This document shows positions 45,534 to 54,208 of a stretch of 64,000 nt of DNA, piece by piece (the stretch's first letter is position 1; every line of letters starts with the position of its first letter). Made by a program: the position numbers and the translations under genes. The stretch lies in assembly GCA_964601505.1 (NCBI GenBank), contig CAZRNR010000002.1, positions 23,646 through 87,645 of the forward strand. The letters are read 5' to 3'. Under the pieces are notes generated by a model. The model was not told the origin of the DNA. It did not search any database and saw nothing but the letters and a program-made list of their open reading frames with translations. This DNA comes from DRWZ01 sp964601505. GTDB taxonomy: Bacteria; Calescibacteriota; Calescibacteriia; Calescibacteriales; Calescibacteriaceae.

Positions 45534-46301
45534 ATGAGTGAGTTTGAAGGAAAAGTTGTTTTGGTAACGGCAGCTTCTTATGGTATTGGATTTGAGGTAG
45601 CAAAGAAGTTCTGTGAGCTTGGAGCGAATGTTTTTATAACATCAAGAAAAGAGGAAAATCTCATGAAAGCGGCTGAATCTATAAGAAAAACCGGCCGAGG
45701 TGAGTTAGATTACACTGTTGCTCACAGCGGTGTTCCAGCTGATGTTAAAAATGCAGTCAATATGTGTTGGCAAAGGTTTGGAAAGATAGACATACTCGTT
45801 AATAACTCTGCAACAAATCCTGTGATATCTCCGTTGCACCAGCTTCAAGATGAGCTCTGGGATAAAATAATAAGTGTGAGTTTGACTGGAAATTTCATTG
45901 CTAGTAGAGAAGTTGCTAAAAAAATGATAGAAGGGGGAATAAAGGGAGTTATAATAAATGTGGCATCTGTTGCAGGTATGAGAGCTACACCCGGTCTTGG
46001 AGCTTATGCTGCCGCAAAGGCTGCACTTATATCTATCACTAAAACTATGGCAGTAGAACTTGCAGGATTCGGAATTAGAGTCAATGCAGTTGCTCCAGGT
46101 CTTATAAGAACAAAATTTGCTAAAGTTCTGGTTGATATTTTTGAATCTGGTTCTGGAACAGAAAATCCACTTTTAAGAATTCCTGTAGGAAGAGTAGGGG
46201 AACCATACGAAGTTGCGGAACTCGTAGTTTTTCTTGCTTCAGAAAAGAGTTCGTATATAACAGGTTCTGTCTTCACAATAGATGGAGGATCAACTGCTTA
46301 A
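45534..46301 (+). CDS. short-chain dehydrogenase/reductase
   Basis: Classical SDR of 255 residues. The cofactor loop is TAASYGIG (residues about 12-19), where the first Gly of the usual T-G-x-x-x-G-I-G is Ala. VNNSATNP follows, then the catalytic Ser in VASVAG, Y-A-A-A-K with Tyr and Lys at about 160-164, and VNAVAPGLIRTKF. The Asn-Asn-Ser replaces the common N-N-A-G. It probably reduces or oxidises a 3-keto/hydroxy group (FabG- or peroxisomal DHRS4-like), but the substrate is unknown. Confidence 0.92.
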   Translation: MSEFEGKVVLVTAASYGIGFEVAKKFCELGANVFITSRKEENLMKAAESIRKTGRGELDYTVAHSGVPADVKNAVNMCWQRFGKIDILVNNSATNPVISPLHQLQDELWDKIISVSLTGNFIASREVAKKMIEGGIKGVIINVASVAGMRATPGLGAYAAAKAALISITKTMAVELAGFGIRVNAVAPGLIRTKFAKVLVDIFESGSGTENPLLRIPVGRVGEPYEVAELVVFLASEKSSYITGSVFTIDGGSTA

Positions 46302-46439
46302 TTTGCTTTGTTGCTTGCAAGTTTTAAAGATTCAAGTCATCCTCTTGCCTACAAATTCCATGTTTTCAGTAATTTATTTTGTATGACCCTTGATTCGGAC
46401 AGCTCTATTTAGGGAACAGAATGTAGTATGACCCAAATG

Positions 46440-47726
46440 TTATCTCCTTAGTTTTTCAATGAAACCAGATATAATATTCCTAATTCCTGTCTCTCTAAAA
46501 TAAATTTTTCTTTTTCTCTCTTTTTTATTTTTTAATATGTGGAATAGACACTTATGATCTTTTTGTTCGCTATAAATTATTATGTGTTCTGGTTCATCCT
46601 TGAACTCAATCGGTATAACATAGCTCCAGGGATTAGATATGTAGTATATGTCAATTTCAGGATAGTAGAACTTTATAAAATCTGTTGATATTATATCTCC
46701 GAGTACCTTTTCAATTTTCTGATCTTTTATATTATTTATGACACAATCAATTTCGTTTTGGATTTCTTGCTTATCTATAACATAGTGTTTAGGACCATAT
46801 GCATACATTATGTATCCTTTATATGCTTTTGTTTCTGGTATATTTGATACAAAGTATATTATTGAAAAGAGTGGAAGAATATTTATGAACTTTTTCTGTG
46901 AGTAATTTTCTGATGCCAGAAATATTAGAACTGTCCATATGTATATTTGGTACCTTTCTTCTGATGATAAGAAAAGAAAAATTATTGTTATAGGTATAAG
47001 ATTTTTTCTAGATAAAATAGAAGGTATAAAAGGAGCTGTGAGTATTAATAATTTCATAACTTCGTCAATTTGAGGATTTTTTATTGGTCTCAATTTCATA
47101 TCCTCAAAAGTCGGAATAATGCCGCTATGTGTAAAGTTGTAGAGATTGAAAATTGTCATTGGAGATGAACCAATTATTAAACCGATTAAAAATTCTTTAA
47201 TTTTCCTCTCTGGGAAGAACAGTATTAGAAGAGAAGATAGGATATTATTCTGAATGGAAATTCCGAGAAAGAATCCTTTCAGATATCCTTCTGTTTTGAT
47301 AGTAAGTATAGTCAGAATGGGTATGAATGCATAGTTCCCCACAAAAAGAATGTTTCTCTGGAAAAAAAGAGGTGTGAATGTGAAAAGCAGGAAGAAAACG
47401 GTTCTTTTTACATCATCTTTTAGTAATCCAAGAGTTATAAGCAAAGATATACCTGAAAGAATACAGTTTGCAATCCTGAATGTCAGTATGTCCGAACCAA
47501 GAAGTTTTACGAAAGGATAATAAAAAATCGTAGGTATTAGTGCTCCATGATAGCTTACATCAAGTTGGTATATATATATATCTTTTGCTTTTAGGGAATG
47601 CATGAAGCTAAATGCGCGGTGTGTATCTTCAAGTGTTGGATAATTAAAAAAGAGATAAGACCACAGTATCTTGATTGTAATATGAACTAATACGAAAAAT
47701 ATGTTGTTTACTCTGACAAAATTCAT
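46440..47726 (-). CDS. polytopic membrane protein, probable GT-C-type
   Basis: The 428-residue product has about nine hydrophobic segments in residues 8-310, and a soluble, basic C-terminal part of about 120 residues. The first loop contains YPTLEDTHRAF, with an acidic E-D pair where GT-C enzymes keep their metal-binding residues. The DVSYHGALIPTIFYYPFVKLLG stretch resembles other mannosyltransferase-like proteins. It is the third protein of this build within 10 kb but is separate from the pair at 38-42 kb. The specific family is unknown. Confidence 0.5.
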   Translation of the reverse strand: MNFVRVNNIFFVLVHITIKILWSYLFFNYPTLEDTHRAFSFMHSLKAKDIYIYQLDVSYHGALIPTIFYYPFVKLLGSDILTFRIANCILSGISLLITLGLLKDDVKRTVFFLLFTFTPLFFQRNILFVGNYAFIPILTILTIKTEGYLKGFFLGISIQNNILSSLLILFFPERKIKEFLIGLIIGSSPMTIFNLYNFTHSGIIPTFEDMKLRPIKNPQIDEVMKLLILTAPFIPSILSRKNLIPITIIFLFLSSEERYQIYIWTVLIFLASENYSQKKFINILPLFSIIYFVSNIPETKAYKGYIMYAYGPKHYVIDKQEIQNEIDCVINNIKDQKIEKVLGDIISTDFIKFYYPEIDIYYISNPWSYVIPIEFKDEPEHIIIYSEQKDHKCLFHILKNKKERKRKIYFRETGIRNIISGFIEKLRR

Positions 47727-48137
47727 TTTTTATCTCCGAAAGCAGAGAAAAGCATAATCAGAAATTTTATAAATTTTCTCGATGGGAAAAGAATTTTTAG
47801 CACCATAACTTATGTATTGGTTTTCCTGTTGCTATGAAGGTTTGGAATGACGCAATTTGAAAGAATTAAAAATTGCATCTTCTATGGAAACTAACATGGA
47901 TCAAAGATATAAAGTAAATAGGATTTTTGTGAATTTGACAGTATATATTTATCAAATATAGTATGTTTCCTATCTTTTTGAAAGAAAAGTCTAGTTGTGT
48001 TATAGCATTTTTCTTGTAAAACCTTATGAAAGTGTTATAATATAAATAATCTCAATATGGATTTTGTGCTATACTCATTTTTCAGGATTGGGAGGATAAC
48101 TTGTAATTCTTGGTGGAATAGATGAAATAAATTATAT
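47727..48137. other. AT-rich intergenic region with hairpins
   Basis: There is no gene here. GCAATTT/AAATTGC forms a hairpin at 47851-47876. A longer imperfect one, TTATAGCA paired with AGTGTTATAA-like sequence, lies at about 48000-48041 and resembles a segment inside the mobile element copy at 54.4 kb. The end of the region is the left flank of the mobile element at 48138. Confidence 0.45.
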
Positions 48138-48396
48138 GAGGGGTGTTCATAATTCTTAATCATTTTTTTAATAATTTTAAACTCTATTTCTAAAATTTAC
48201 ATATGCCATTTCATTACTATTTTTAAATACCCATAAATATTTGCAAAGCAAACACACCTATAAGAATATAACCTATTTTATCAGGGGTATTCATAATTTT
48301 ACCAAGCTAATCTTGTTGATTTTTATAAAGAATTAATCTTGTGATAGGAGCAAGAAATGGTAAGAATAAACTTTTGCTTAATTATGAACACCTCTC
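48138..48396. mobile_element. MITE-like non-autonomous element, copy A
   Basis: The 259-bp element has ends GAGGGGTGTTCATAATT and, inverted on the right, GAGAGGTGTTCATAATT, with one mismatch. The identical 8-mer AATTATAT flanks both sides (48130-48137 and 48397-48404), as expected for a target-site duplication. It encodes no transposase. An internal copy of the end motif (GGGTATTCATAATT) lies at about 48285. The left 60 and right 170 bases are clearly homologous to copy B at 54.2 kb, while the middle 140-150 bases of B are missing. Confidence 0.75.
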
Positions 48397-48708
48397 AATT
48401 ATATTGTGGAATATGGACCTGTCTTTTGGGGAGCCGATTGCGAGGAGAAATACTCAAACTAAAGCTTTACTTAGTGGATCATTGATTCTGAAGACTGCTT
48501 ATCTGACTTGGAACACAAGGAAGGTATTACTGATATGCACATGTGAGTTATTTTTGTCTTAATTTATTTACACCTAAATCTGAGTTTTTTGGTACAAAAT
48601 GAATTTTTCTGGGATTTAGGTTTTGTATTTTTTTATTCCTTGAATTTTTGAGGAAATTTGGTGATATTTTCTTTGCATTGATTTTGATGATTAGATTTTT
48701 GATTATAG

Positions 48709-48795
48709 GCCGAGGTGGCGGAATTGGTAGACGCGGGGGACTCAAAATCCCCTGGGGTTTGCAGCCCTGTGCGGGTTCAAGTCCCGCCCTCGGCA
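48709..48795 (+). tRNA. tRNA-Leu (anticodon CAA)
   Basis: Class II tRNA of 87 nt. The acceptor GCCGAGG/CCTCGGC is fully paired, with discriminator A. The anticodon stem GGGGA/TCCCC encloses loop CTCAAAA with CAA at 34-36. There is a long variable arm (GGGGTTTGCAGCCC region), and the T stem CGGG/CCCG encloses TTCAAGT. No CCA is encoded. It stands alone, between the MITE-like element and the SCP2 gene. Confidence 0.96.
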
Positions 48796-48888
48796 CTATT
48801 TGAACAATAATTCAAAATTCTTTCTGTTTTTTCCATGATTTTTTTCACGTTAAATTAACATACAAACCGAAAGGAGGTATATTTTGAT

Positions 48889-49314
48889 ATGGCAACAGGT
48901 CTTTCACCTGAGCAACTCAAGCAGAAAGTAGAAGAGGCAGTGAAAAGTGGAGGAAGAGCAGCTGTTCAACAAATAGCAAAAGACGCTGATCCGGAAGAAG
49001 CTTACTGTATCATATTGCCTACTGCTGCAAATGCTGACCCATCTGTTCAGCAAAAATTACAAGGTGTTAACGGAGTTGTGAAATTCGTTATAGATGGTTC
49101 GGGAACATACTGGTTGAAGATAAGCAATGGGCAAGTGGAAGGTGGAAAGGGTGAGCCACCATCTGCTGCAAATGCTACCATAACACAGAGTTTAGATACA
49201 TTCAAAAAAATACAAGCAAGACAGCTTGACCCACAAATGGCTTTCATGCAGGGCTTGTTAAAGATATCAGGCGATATGGGACTTATAATGCGTCTGGCAC
49301 AGCTTATGAGATAA
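48889..49314 (+). CDS. SCP2 sterol-transfer-type lipid-binding protein
   Basis: The 141-residue product fits the single-domain SCP2 fold, which binds fatty acyl-CoA and other lipids in a hydrophobic tunnel. Visible features are VVKFVIDGSGTYWLKISNGQVEGGKGEP in the beta-sheet, ANATITQSLDTFKKI, and the C-terminal helix QMAFMQGLLKISGDMGLIMRLAQL, which is typical of the family. It has the consensus AAAGGAGG ribosome-binding site 11 bases before the ATG and a strong terminator after it, so it is a well-expressed monocistron. Lipid binding fits the beta-oxidation genes nearby. Confidence 0.9.
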   Translation: MATGLSPEQLKQKVEEAVKSGGRAAVQQIAKDADPEEAYCIILPTAANADPSVQQKLQGVNGVVKFVIDGSGTYWLKISNGQVEGGKGEPPSAANATITQSLDTFKKIQARQLDPQMAFMQGLLKISGDMGLIMRLAQLMR

Positions 49315-49320
49315 ACAAAC

Positions 49321-49340
49321 GGGGGAAATTCTTTTCCCCC
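49321..49340 (+). terminator. strong terminator hairpin of the SCP2 gene
   Basis: GGGGGAAA pairs with TTTCCCCC (8 bp, loop TTCT), starting 6 bases after the stop codon and followed by TTGTATTT. Confidence 0.75.
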
Positions 49341-49495
49341 TTGTATTTAAATTTTGGACCTTTATATTAACACCTTGCCACTATTATCCATATTTCTCCT
49401 ATTCTTTTGGTTTAACTGCTTTGTCAACTAAATATAACCCAAAAATTGTCAATTTTCTCTGGCATTGTAGGGATAAAAATTTGTTGAAAGTTAAA

Positions 49496-49900
49496 TCAAA
49501 TAAAGAAACTGAGTATATCGCAATCGCCCATTGCTTTATCTCCATCGATGAGAACAGCCTTTGAGCCTTCAGGGCTAATAAAAGCAAAAAGCAATTTTTC
49601 TCCCAGACCTTTATCTATTTTCCGGAACCTTATGTCAGATATTTTGGGTTTTACGGATATGCATAGATGAAAAATTTTTGTTTGGACTTCTATCTCAAGC
49701 CAGCTTGTTTTACTTATGAATTCTGATATCTCTGAAATCCTTTTTGGTATCTTGCCATTTAGGAAAAAATCTCTTTTCTCTTTTTTGCTGATAGTTGGAG
49801 ATAACAGAATTTCTTTCGTATTGGATGGGATCTTCTTGAATATTCCGTCTAAATCTCTGATGAAAAAAGAGGATATTTTTGTTTTGTTCAGAACATCCAT
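49496..49900 (-). CDS. hypothetical protein overlapping the porin 3' end
   Basis: The 134-residue product is not recognised. It has no signal peptide or membrane segment and contains alternating strands (WLEIEVQTKIFHLCISVKP, KLLFAFISPEGSKAVLIDGD). The start overlaps the upstream porin by 13 bp, the arrangement of a coupled downstream gene, and the frame is open over its full length with codon use like its neighbours. A role linked to the porin is only inferred from position. Confidence 0.45.
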   Translation of the reverse strand: MDVLNKTKISSFFIRDLDGIFKKIPSNTKEILLSPTISKKEKRDFFLNGKIPKRISEISEFISKTSWLEIEVQTKIFHLCISVKPKISDIRFRKIDKGLGEKLLFAFISPEGSKAVLIDGDKAMGDCDILSFFI

Positions 49901-51495
49901 GTAAATCTGAATTGTGTTTTGAATGTGTTTTTTGCCCCTTGTGGTATAGAAGATCTTAGAGATTTTCCTAATATAAGGTATCCTATTTCCGTACCAAATT
50001 CTATATTTTCTGTTCCCACTCTTAAACCAAAGTCAATTTCTGTTCCAAGTAGTCCCTTTTTAGCATCTCTACCGAAGAATTGCTGCCCAGATCTCGGATC
50101 GATGAAAAATAAACTATTGGAGAATGCCCAGAGATTTGATATGTATGCCCCGATTGACTCAAATGGGAAGAACCCTATTGTTGGCATGATGTAGTATGAA
50201 CCGAAAACTCCTCCTTTTGATGCAAAGAAATCAGCTTTTGTTCCAGATGAATTTTCAAGCTCACGTGCAATGTTTCCTGTGTATCTTGCAACCACATCTT
50301 CATATAAGATAAATCCTATATTGTAGTCCGGATGCATGGGGATTGATTTTATGGTCTTGTCTCCTGGATTTTCATCTCCGCTTGAATATCCGGCGTCTAA
50401 AATCAAACGAATAAGCCCTGTTTCGAATTTCGCTCTCCCCGCAATGTTCCAGGCAAAAACTTTGTATCTTGAAAAATTTCCAAAATTTGGGATATAATCT
50501 ATGTTCCCTGTAAATATCCCTCCTTCAATCTCAATTGAAGAATTGTATGAAGGCAGCCAGCTTATGTAAGGAAGGAAAAAATAAAGTTCTGTTTTTGGAG
50601 ATCTTTGAGCATTTGCATAAACCTGAAAAGATATCTTTGATGTCTTAAATCTTGGAACAAGAAAGTAATCAATTAAGTTCCCAGAAGAGATAATTTCTGA
50701 TATTTGTGTGTCTATACCTATGTTAAAATCTAGTAAATCACTTACTGGAAATGACAAGGAGATTCTGTCTTTTGTTGTTCCAAGGTGTGCATCGTCCCAT
50801 AGATTCTTAAAACCGTTTCCATCGTTTAGATGTGCTCCAAGCCCAAAATCTACCGGTTGCCTACCCAACTTTACTTTTACTGGAATAGAAAGAACAGAAT
50901 CTATTTCTCCCCATAGCCTTTTTACCGCGATAGATCTTTGCTGACCATCGCAGATTTCGAAGTTTTGACCGTTGTTGTATTTATCGCATATTTTTTCTCC
51001 TGAAACAGAGAAACCAGAGAGCCCAGCACCCCAGATTATGTCATCAAGTATATCCACCTGTGAAGAAACCCTTATCGAGGGAGACATATTTACTGTTGGT
51101 TCTAATCTGAATCTTGATTGAAAGAAATCTGGCCTGATATATCTTACAGATCTATTTTCAGGTTGAGGTAATCCTGAGTATAAAAATATCCTCGTTCTGA
51201 AGTAACCCTTTAGTGATAGCATTTCAATTCTTTCTTCCTCTTCTTCTGCAAATCCGTATGGTAGAGATGGTTCTAATTCCTCTTGATTTTGTTCTTCCAT
51301 TTCCCGTATTATCGTTTCTATATCTTCATTTCCCTCTTCTTTGTTCCTTTCTTCTTCATCTTGTTGGCTTTTTTCTTCATCCTCTTCGCTTTTTTGTTCT
51401 TGTGCTATTATTGTGTAGGTTTGATTGTTTTCATACTTTTTGTAGCCTGAAGCCTCTTTATCTATTATTGTAAGGAAAAGAAGAAAAGCTTCCAC
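49888..51495 (-). CDS. outer-membrane porin with N-terminal acidic segment
   Basis: The 535-residue product starts at GTG 51495 with AAGGAGGTCC upstream. A short hydrophobic start (EAFLLFLTII) is followed by about 60 residues very rich in Glu, Gln, Asn and Asp (about 32-90). A beta-barrel then runs from about 95 (LKGYFRTRIFLYSG, VKVKLGRQPVDFGLGAHLNDG, FGLRVGTENIEFGTEIGYL) to the terminal FRFTWMF. The G-R-Q-P strand is typical of porins with an alginate-export or OprO-like fold. The acidic stretch would lie in the periplasm. The signal peptide is weak, so the start is less certain. Confidence 0.7.
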   Translation of the reverse strand: MEAFLLFLTIIDKEASGYKKYENNQTYTIIAQEQKSEEDEEKSQQDEEERNKEEGNEDIETIIREMEEQNQEELEPSLPYGFAEEEEERIEMLSLKGYFRTRIFLYSGLPQPENRSVRYIRPDFFQSRFRLEPTVNMSPSIRVSSQVDILDDIIWGAGLSGFSVSGEKICDKYNNGQNFEICDGQQRSIAVKRLWGEIDSVLSIPVKVKLGRQPVDFGLGAHLNDGNGFKNLWDDAHLGTTKDRISLSFPVSDLLDFNIGIDTQISEIISSGNLIDYFLVPRFKTSKISFQVYANAQRSPKTELYFFLPYISWLPSYNSSIEIEGGIFTGNIDYIPNFGNFSRYKVFAWNIAGRAKFETGLIRLILDAGYSSGDENPGDKTIKSIPMHPDYNIGFILYEDVVARYTGNIARELENSSGTKADFFASKGGVFGSYYIMPTIGFFPFESIGAYISNLWAFSNSLFFIDPRSGQQFFGRDAKKGLLGTEIDFGLRVGTENIEFGTEIGYLILGKSLRSSIPQGAKNTFKTQFRFTWMF

Positions 51496-51568
51496 TCTTT
51501 GGACCTCCTTTTATTTATTTTTTATCTATTTTAAAAAGTCGGAATTGTTTTTTTACCTTCCGTTCAAA

Positions 51569-51787
51569 TTAGATTGGGACTGCTTCATCTATAAGCATTA
51601 TTGGTATCCCGTCCTCTATCTTATACAAGAGTTTGCAGTTTTTACATATCAAACCTTTCCTTTTTTTGTCAAGTTCAATATCTCCTTTACACTTCGGACA
51701 AGCTAGTATCTCAAGAAGCTCTTGATCTATAAGCTGTTCCTCTTTTTCTTGGGTTTCACTTTCTTCCCGACTTTTCTCTTTTTTCAT
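51569..51787 (-). CDS. Trm112/UPF0434-type zinc-ribbon protein
   Basis: Small protein, about 72 residues from ATG 51787. TTG 51796 with AGGAG 9 bases upstream is an equally possible start. After a Glu/Lys-rich lead of about 20 residues comes the family core LLEILACPKCKGDIEL, GLICKNCKLLYKIEDGIPIMLIDEA. It has two Cys pairs for zinc. Members act as methyltransferase partners in eukaryotes and archaea, while bacterial ones (YcaR) are poorly known. It lies 26-45 bp downstream of the L25 gene. Confidence 0.85.
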   Translation of the reverse strand: MKKEKSREESETQEKEEQLIDQELLEILACPKCKGDIELDKKRKGLICKNCKLLYKIEDGIPIMLIDEAVPI

Positions 51788-51831
51788 AGCTTTCAATATA
51801 ATCAACTCCTCTCATTTTAGGTAGAATTCAT

Positions 51832-52128
51832 TTAGTTTTCTGTAATAGGTTCCTCAAGAGCATAGAAATCAAAATGTATTGGTTTATCAGTTATGGGATT
51901 TATCTGTATGTCTTGCAATCTAACTTTGTATATCTTATCTGCAACTTTTAACTCAAGGATTTTTGTTTGATCTTTTAATAATTTGCTAATATCAGAAAGT
52001 TTTAACTTCACCTGTTCGTAAACTTTTCCATTACCATATATCACTCCAGTGACATATCCCTGTCTCCTTATCTTTTTGGCATCTTCTTTACCTAGACGCT
52101 CTCTTCTTTCAGCTTCAATCTTGAGCAT
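51832..52128 (-). CDS. rplY: 50S ribosomal protein L25
   Basis: 5S rRNA-binding ribosomal protein of the L25/TL5 family. The 98-residue product covers the L25 domain only: ERRERLGKEDAKKIRRQGYVTGVIYG at the start, KLSDISKLLKD and the terminal VRLQDIQINPITDKPIHFDFYAL. The C-terminal CTC domain of thermophile TL5 is absent, so the length is like E. coli L25. GGAGG lies 11 nt before the ATG. The last three residues before the stop are short of the usual CTC linker. Confidence 0.93.
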   Translation of the reverse strand: MLKIEAERRERLGKEDAKKIRRQGYVTGVIYGNGKVYEQVKLKLSDISKLLKDQTKILELKVADKIYKVRLQDIQINPITDKPIHFDFYALEEPITEN

Positions 52129-52465
52129 TTCTTTTTCCTCCTTTCAAAGCATTTTTAATAATTTTCTCCTGAAATGTTTTTTTGCAAGCAGTTTTGCCAT
52201 AAGGTAGTGTATCTATCTTTTAACCCAAAATTTTCTGCTGTTCCTGTATTTAAGAGCATAAATGGGACAAAATATTTGCCTAGGTAAAGAACTCTACAGT
52301 AAATCAGGTCATAGAAATTCAGAAACTTTCGTAAGATTGGTTTTTTCACCATTTGTTATATATCTTTTTTTTGAGAGAATAGAAACTAAATTCAATTTTT
52401 TGATCTTGTGGGTATCTAATGCGGTCAGCTATGGACTTTAATCTGATCAAGAGAGTGTTTTTCAT
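52129..52465. other. intergenic region upstream of rplY
   Basis: A 65-codon minus-strand frame (52155-52352) covers most of it, but it has no recognisable product and lacks a good ribosome-binding site. Otherwise it is AT-rich sequence that should contain the rplY promoter. Confidence 0.4.
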
Positions 52466-54049
52466 TTAATTGCAATTTTTAGGATTTTTCCATTTGCATT
52501 CCCAGTTTCTTATCTCTTCAGAAAATGCGTATGCACTTTGCCTTATTTTTCTTTTCCTTTCTGGGGATGAAAAATCTATCTCAACAAGTCCAAATTTCTT
52601 GTCAAAGCCTAGTGCCCATTCAAGATTGTCCATTAATGACCAATAGAAATATCCTATAATCTTAATTCCATCATCGATAGCCTTTTTTACGAATTTCAGG
52701 TGTTCTTTTATGAACCATCCTCTGATTTTATCTTTTGAATCTGCTATACCATTTTCTGTTATGAGTATAGGAAGCCCAAATTCCTTATATCTTTCCGAGA
52801 CAACCTTTATCACATTGTAGATTCCGGGAGGATATATCTCATACCCCATTTCTGATATACCATACGGGCAGATTTCAGATGGTTCTGATGTTGGACATGG
52901 CCTGGGTAGAAAAAATAATCCAACGGATGGGAGAACAGGAGCATAAATCACTTGATACCTATTATAGTAATTTATCCCTATTATGTCTGCCTTTGGGTTA
53001 TCTGTTTTCAAAATTTGATCAAGATACCTCCATACAAGAAGTTCCCAAGCACTTTCTTGAGCATTTTTGTCTTCACTGTATATGTCTGAGATATTGTATA
53101 TAACTGAAACTTCTGATGATTTACCATCTCCGTCTGCATCTTTTCTATCAAATAGATGCACCATTTCATAAGCTATTGAATGAGCAAGGATGAGATTTTT
53201 CAGGACGATATCAAATGCTTTTTTATTTGAAGCAGCAGGTGGGAATGCTCCGAACCCTAACGCTGATGAGATTCCTCCGAGTAAATATCCACCAGTTGCA
53301 ACAACTATCGGTTCGTTTATTGGCCCCCATAGGTCGGCTAAGTCTCCAAATTTTCTCGCAACAAAAGCAACATACTTTGCAAACTCTAAGACAGATTCTA
53401 AAGAAAGCCAACCAGAAGGTTTTCCAAAACATGCTTCTGAAAGATTTATATCATCTTCAATCTTTATTTCAGAAAACCAATCCCTGCAAGATATTGAATC
53501 ATGTATCCATACCGGTAAAGAAAAATGGTTAAGCGTTATGAAAACTTTTAATCCATTTTCCCTGATGTAAGATAGAATTTCTCTGTATTTTCTGATTGAG
53601 TTTTGATCTGCTATTTTGTCAAGTTCTTTCAAAATTTCTTCATCAATATTTACAATCAATTTATCGTTTTTATACTCATATTTTATTTTTACCCCTGTTG
53701 TCGGTCTTGGGAATATCCGAGACCATTCTATTCCATATCTGAAGGTATTTACACCTATACTTTTTGCTATGTTAATATCTTGTTTGTAGTGGGTCCAGAA
53801 ATCAGAGCTTTTTTCTGGAACATCTTTGAAGTATCCTTTTCTTATATTCTCTTCATTGTGAGTCCATATCCACCAGTCAGAGTTTTCATCTTTTTCAGAC
53901 ATAGGTCCCATATCTGCTTGGAACCCTGATATAGCTACGCCCCACAGAAATTCGCTTACTTTTTGTTTCTCGGAGCACCCGAAAATAAATGTGATGATTA
54001 TTGCAGATAACTTTAGCTTTTTAGTCATATAAGTATTATAAAGCTTCAA
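52466..54049 (-). CDS. lipoprotein-type glycoside hydrolase family 1 (beta-glycosidase)
   Basis: Retaining beta-glycosidase of 527 residues. The acid/base Glu246 is in PINEP and the nucleophile Glu432 in ITENG. SGFQAD, RYGIEWSRI, LNHFSLP, INYYNRY and a YFYWSLMDNLEWALGF segment complete the barrel. The N-terminus is a lipoprotein signal with FIFGCSEK (Cys25), so the enzyme should be exported and lipid-anchored, whereas most GH1 enzymes are cytosolic. An insertion DRKDADGDGK (301-310) resembles a calcium-binding loop. Sugar specificity is unknown. Confidence 0.92.
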   Translation of the reverse strand: MKLYNTYMTKKLKLSAIIITFIFGCSEKQKVSEFLWGVAISGFQADMGPMSEKDENSDWWIWTHNEENIRKGYFKDVPEKSSDFWTHYKQDINIAKSIGVNTFRYGIEWSRIFPRPTTGVKIKYEYKNDKLIVNIDEEILKELDKIADQNSIRKYREILSYIRENGLKVFITLNHFSLPVWIHDSISCRDWFSEIKIEDDINLSEACFGKPSGWLSLESVLEFAKYVAFVARKFGDLADLWGPINEPIVVATGGYLLGGISSALGFGAFPPAASNKKAFDIVLKNLILAHSIAYEMVHLFDRKDADGDGKSSEVSVIYNISDIYSEDKNAQESAWELLVWRYLDQILKTDNPKADIIGINYYNRYQVIYAPVLPSVGLFFLPRPCPTSEPSEICPYGISEMGYEIYPPGIYNVIKVVSERYKEFGLPILITENGIADSKDKIRGWFIKEHLKFVKKAIDDGIKIIGYFYWSLMDNLEWALGFDKKFGLVEIDFSSPERKRKIRQSAYAFSEEIRNWECKWKNPKNCN

Positions 54050-54208
54050 AGAAATTTTTGCACGCCTTTGTCATACATCTATTCAATAATCTCGGTTAGA
54101 TGAAATTTATATTGTGCTGTAATTTACTCTATATTGTGCCGTTTTCAAATAAAATTTACCCCTGTTACGGATGAAAAGGCAATACTCAGAGAAAACCAAA
54201 ATTTAAAT

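Noticed and set aside
48341..48562. 73-codon ORF overlapping the right end of MITE copy A
   Set aside because: It begins with a weak start inside the element, crosses its boundary and has no transposase features.
52155..52352. 65-codon minus-strand ORF upstream of rplY
   Set aside because: No family resemblance and no clear ribosome-binding site; more likely the rplY upstream region.
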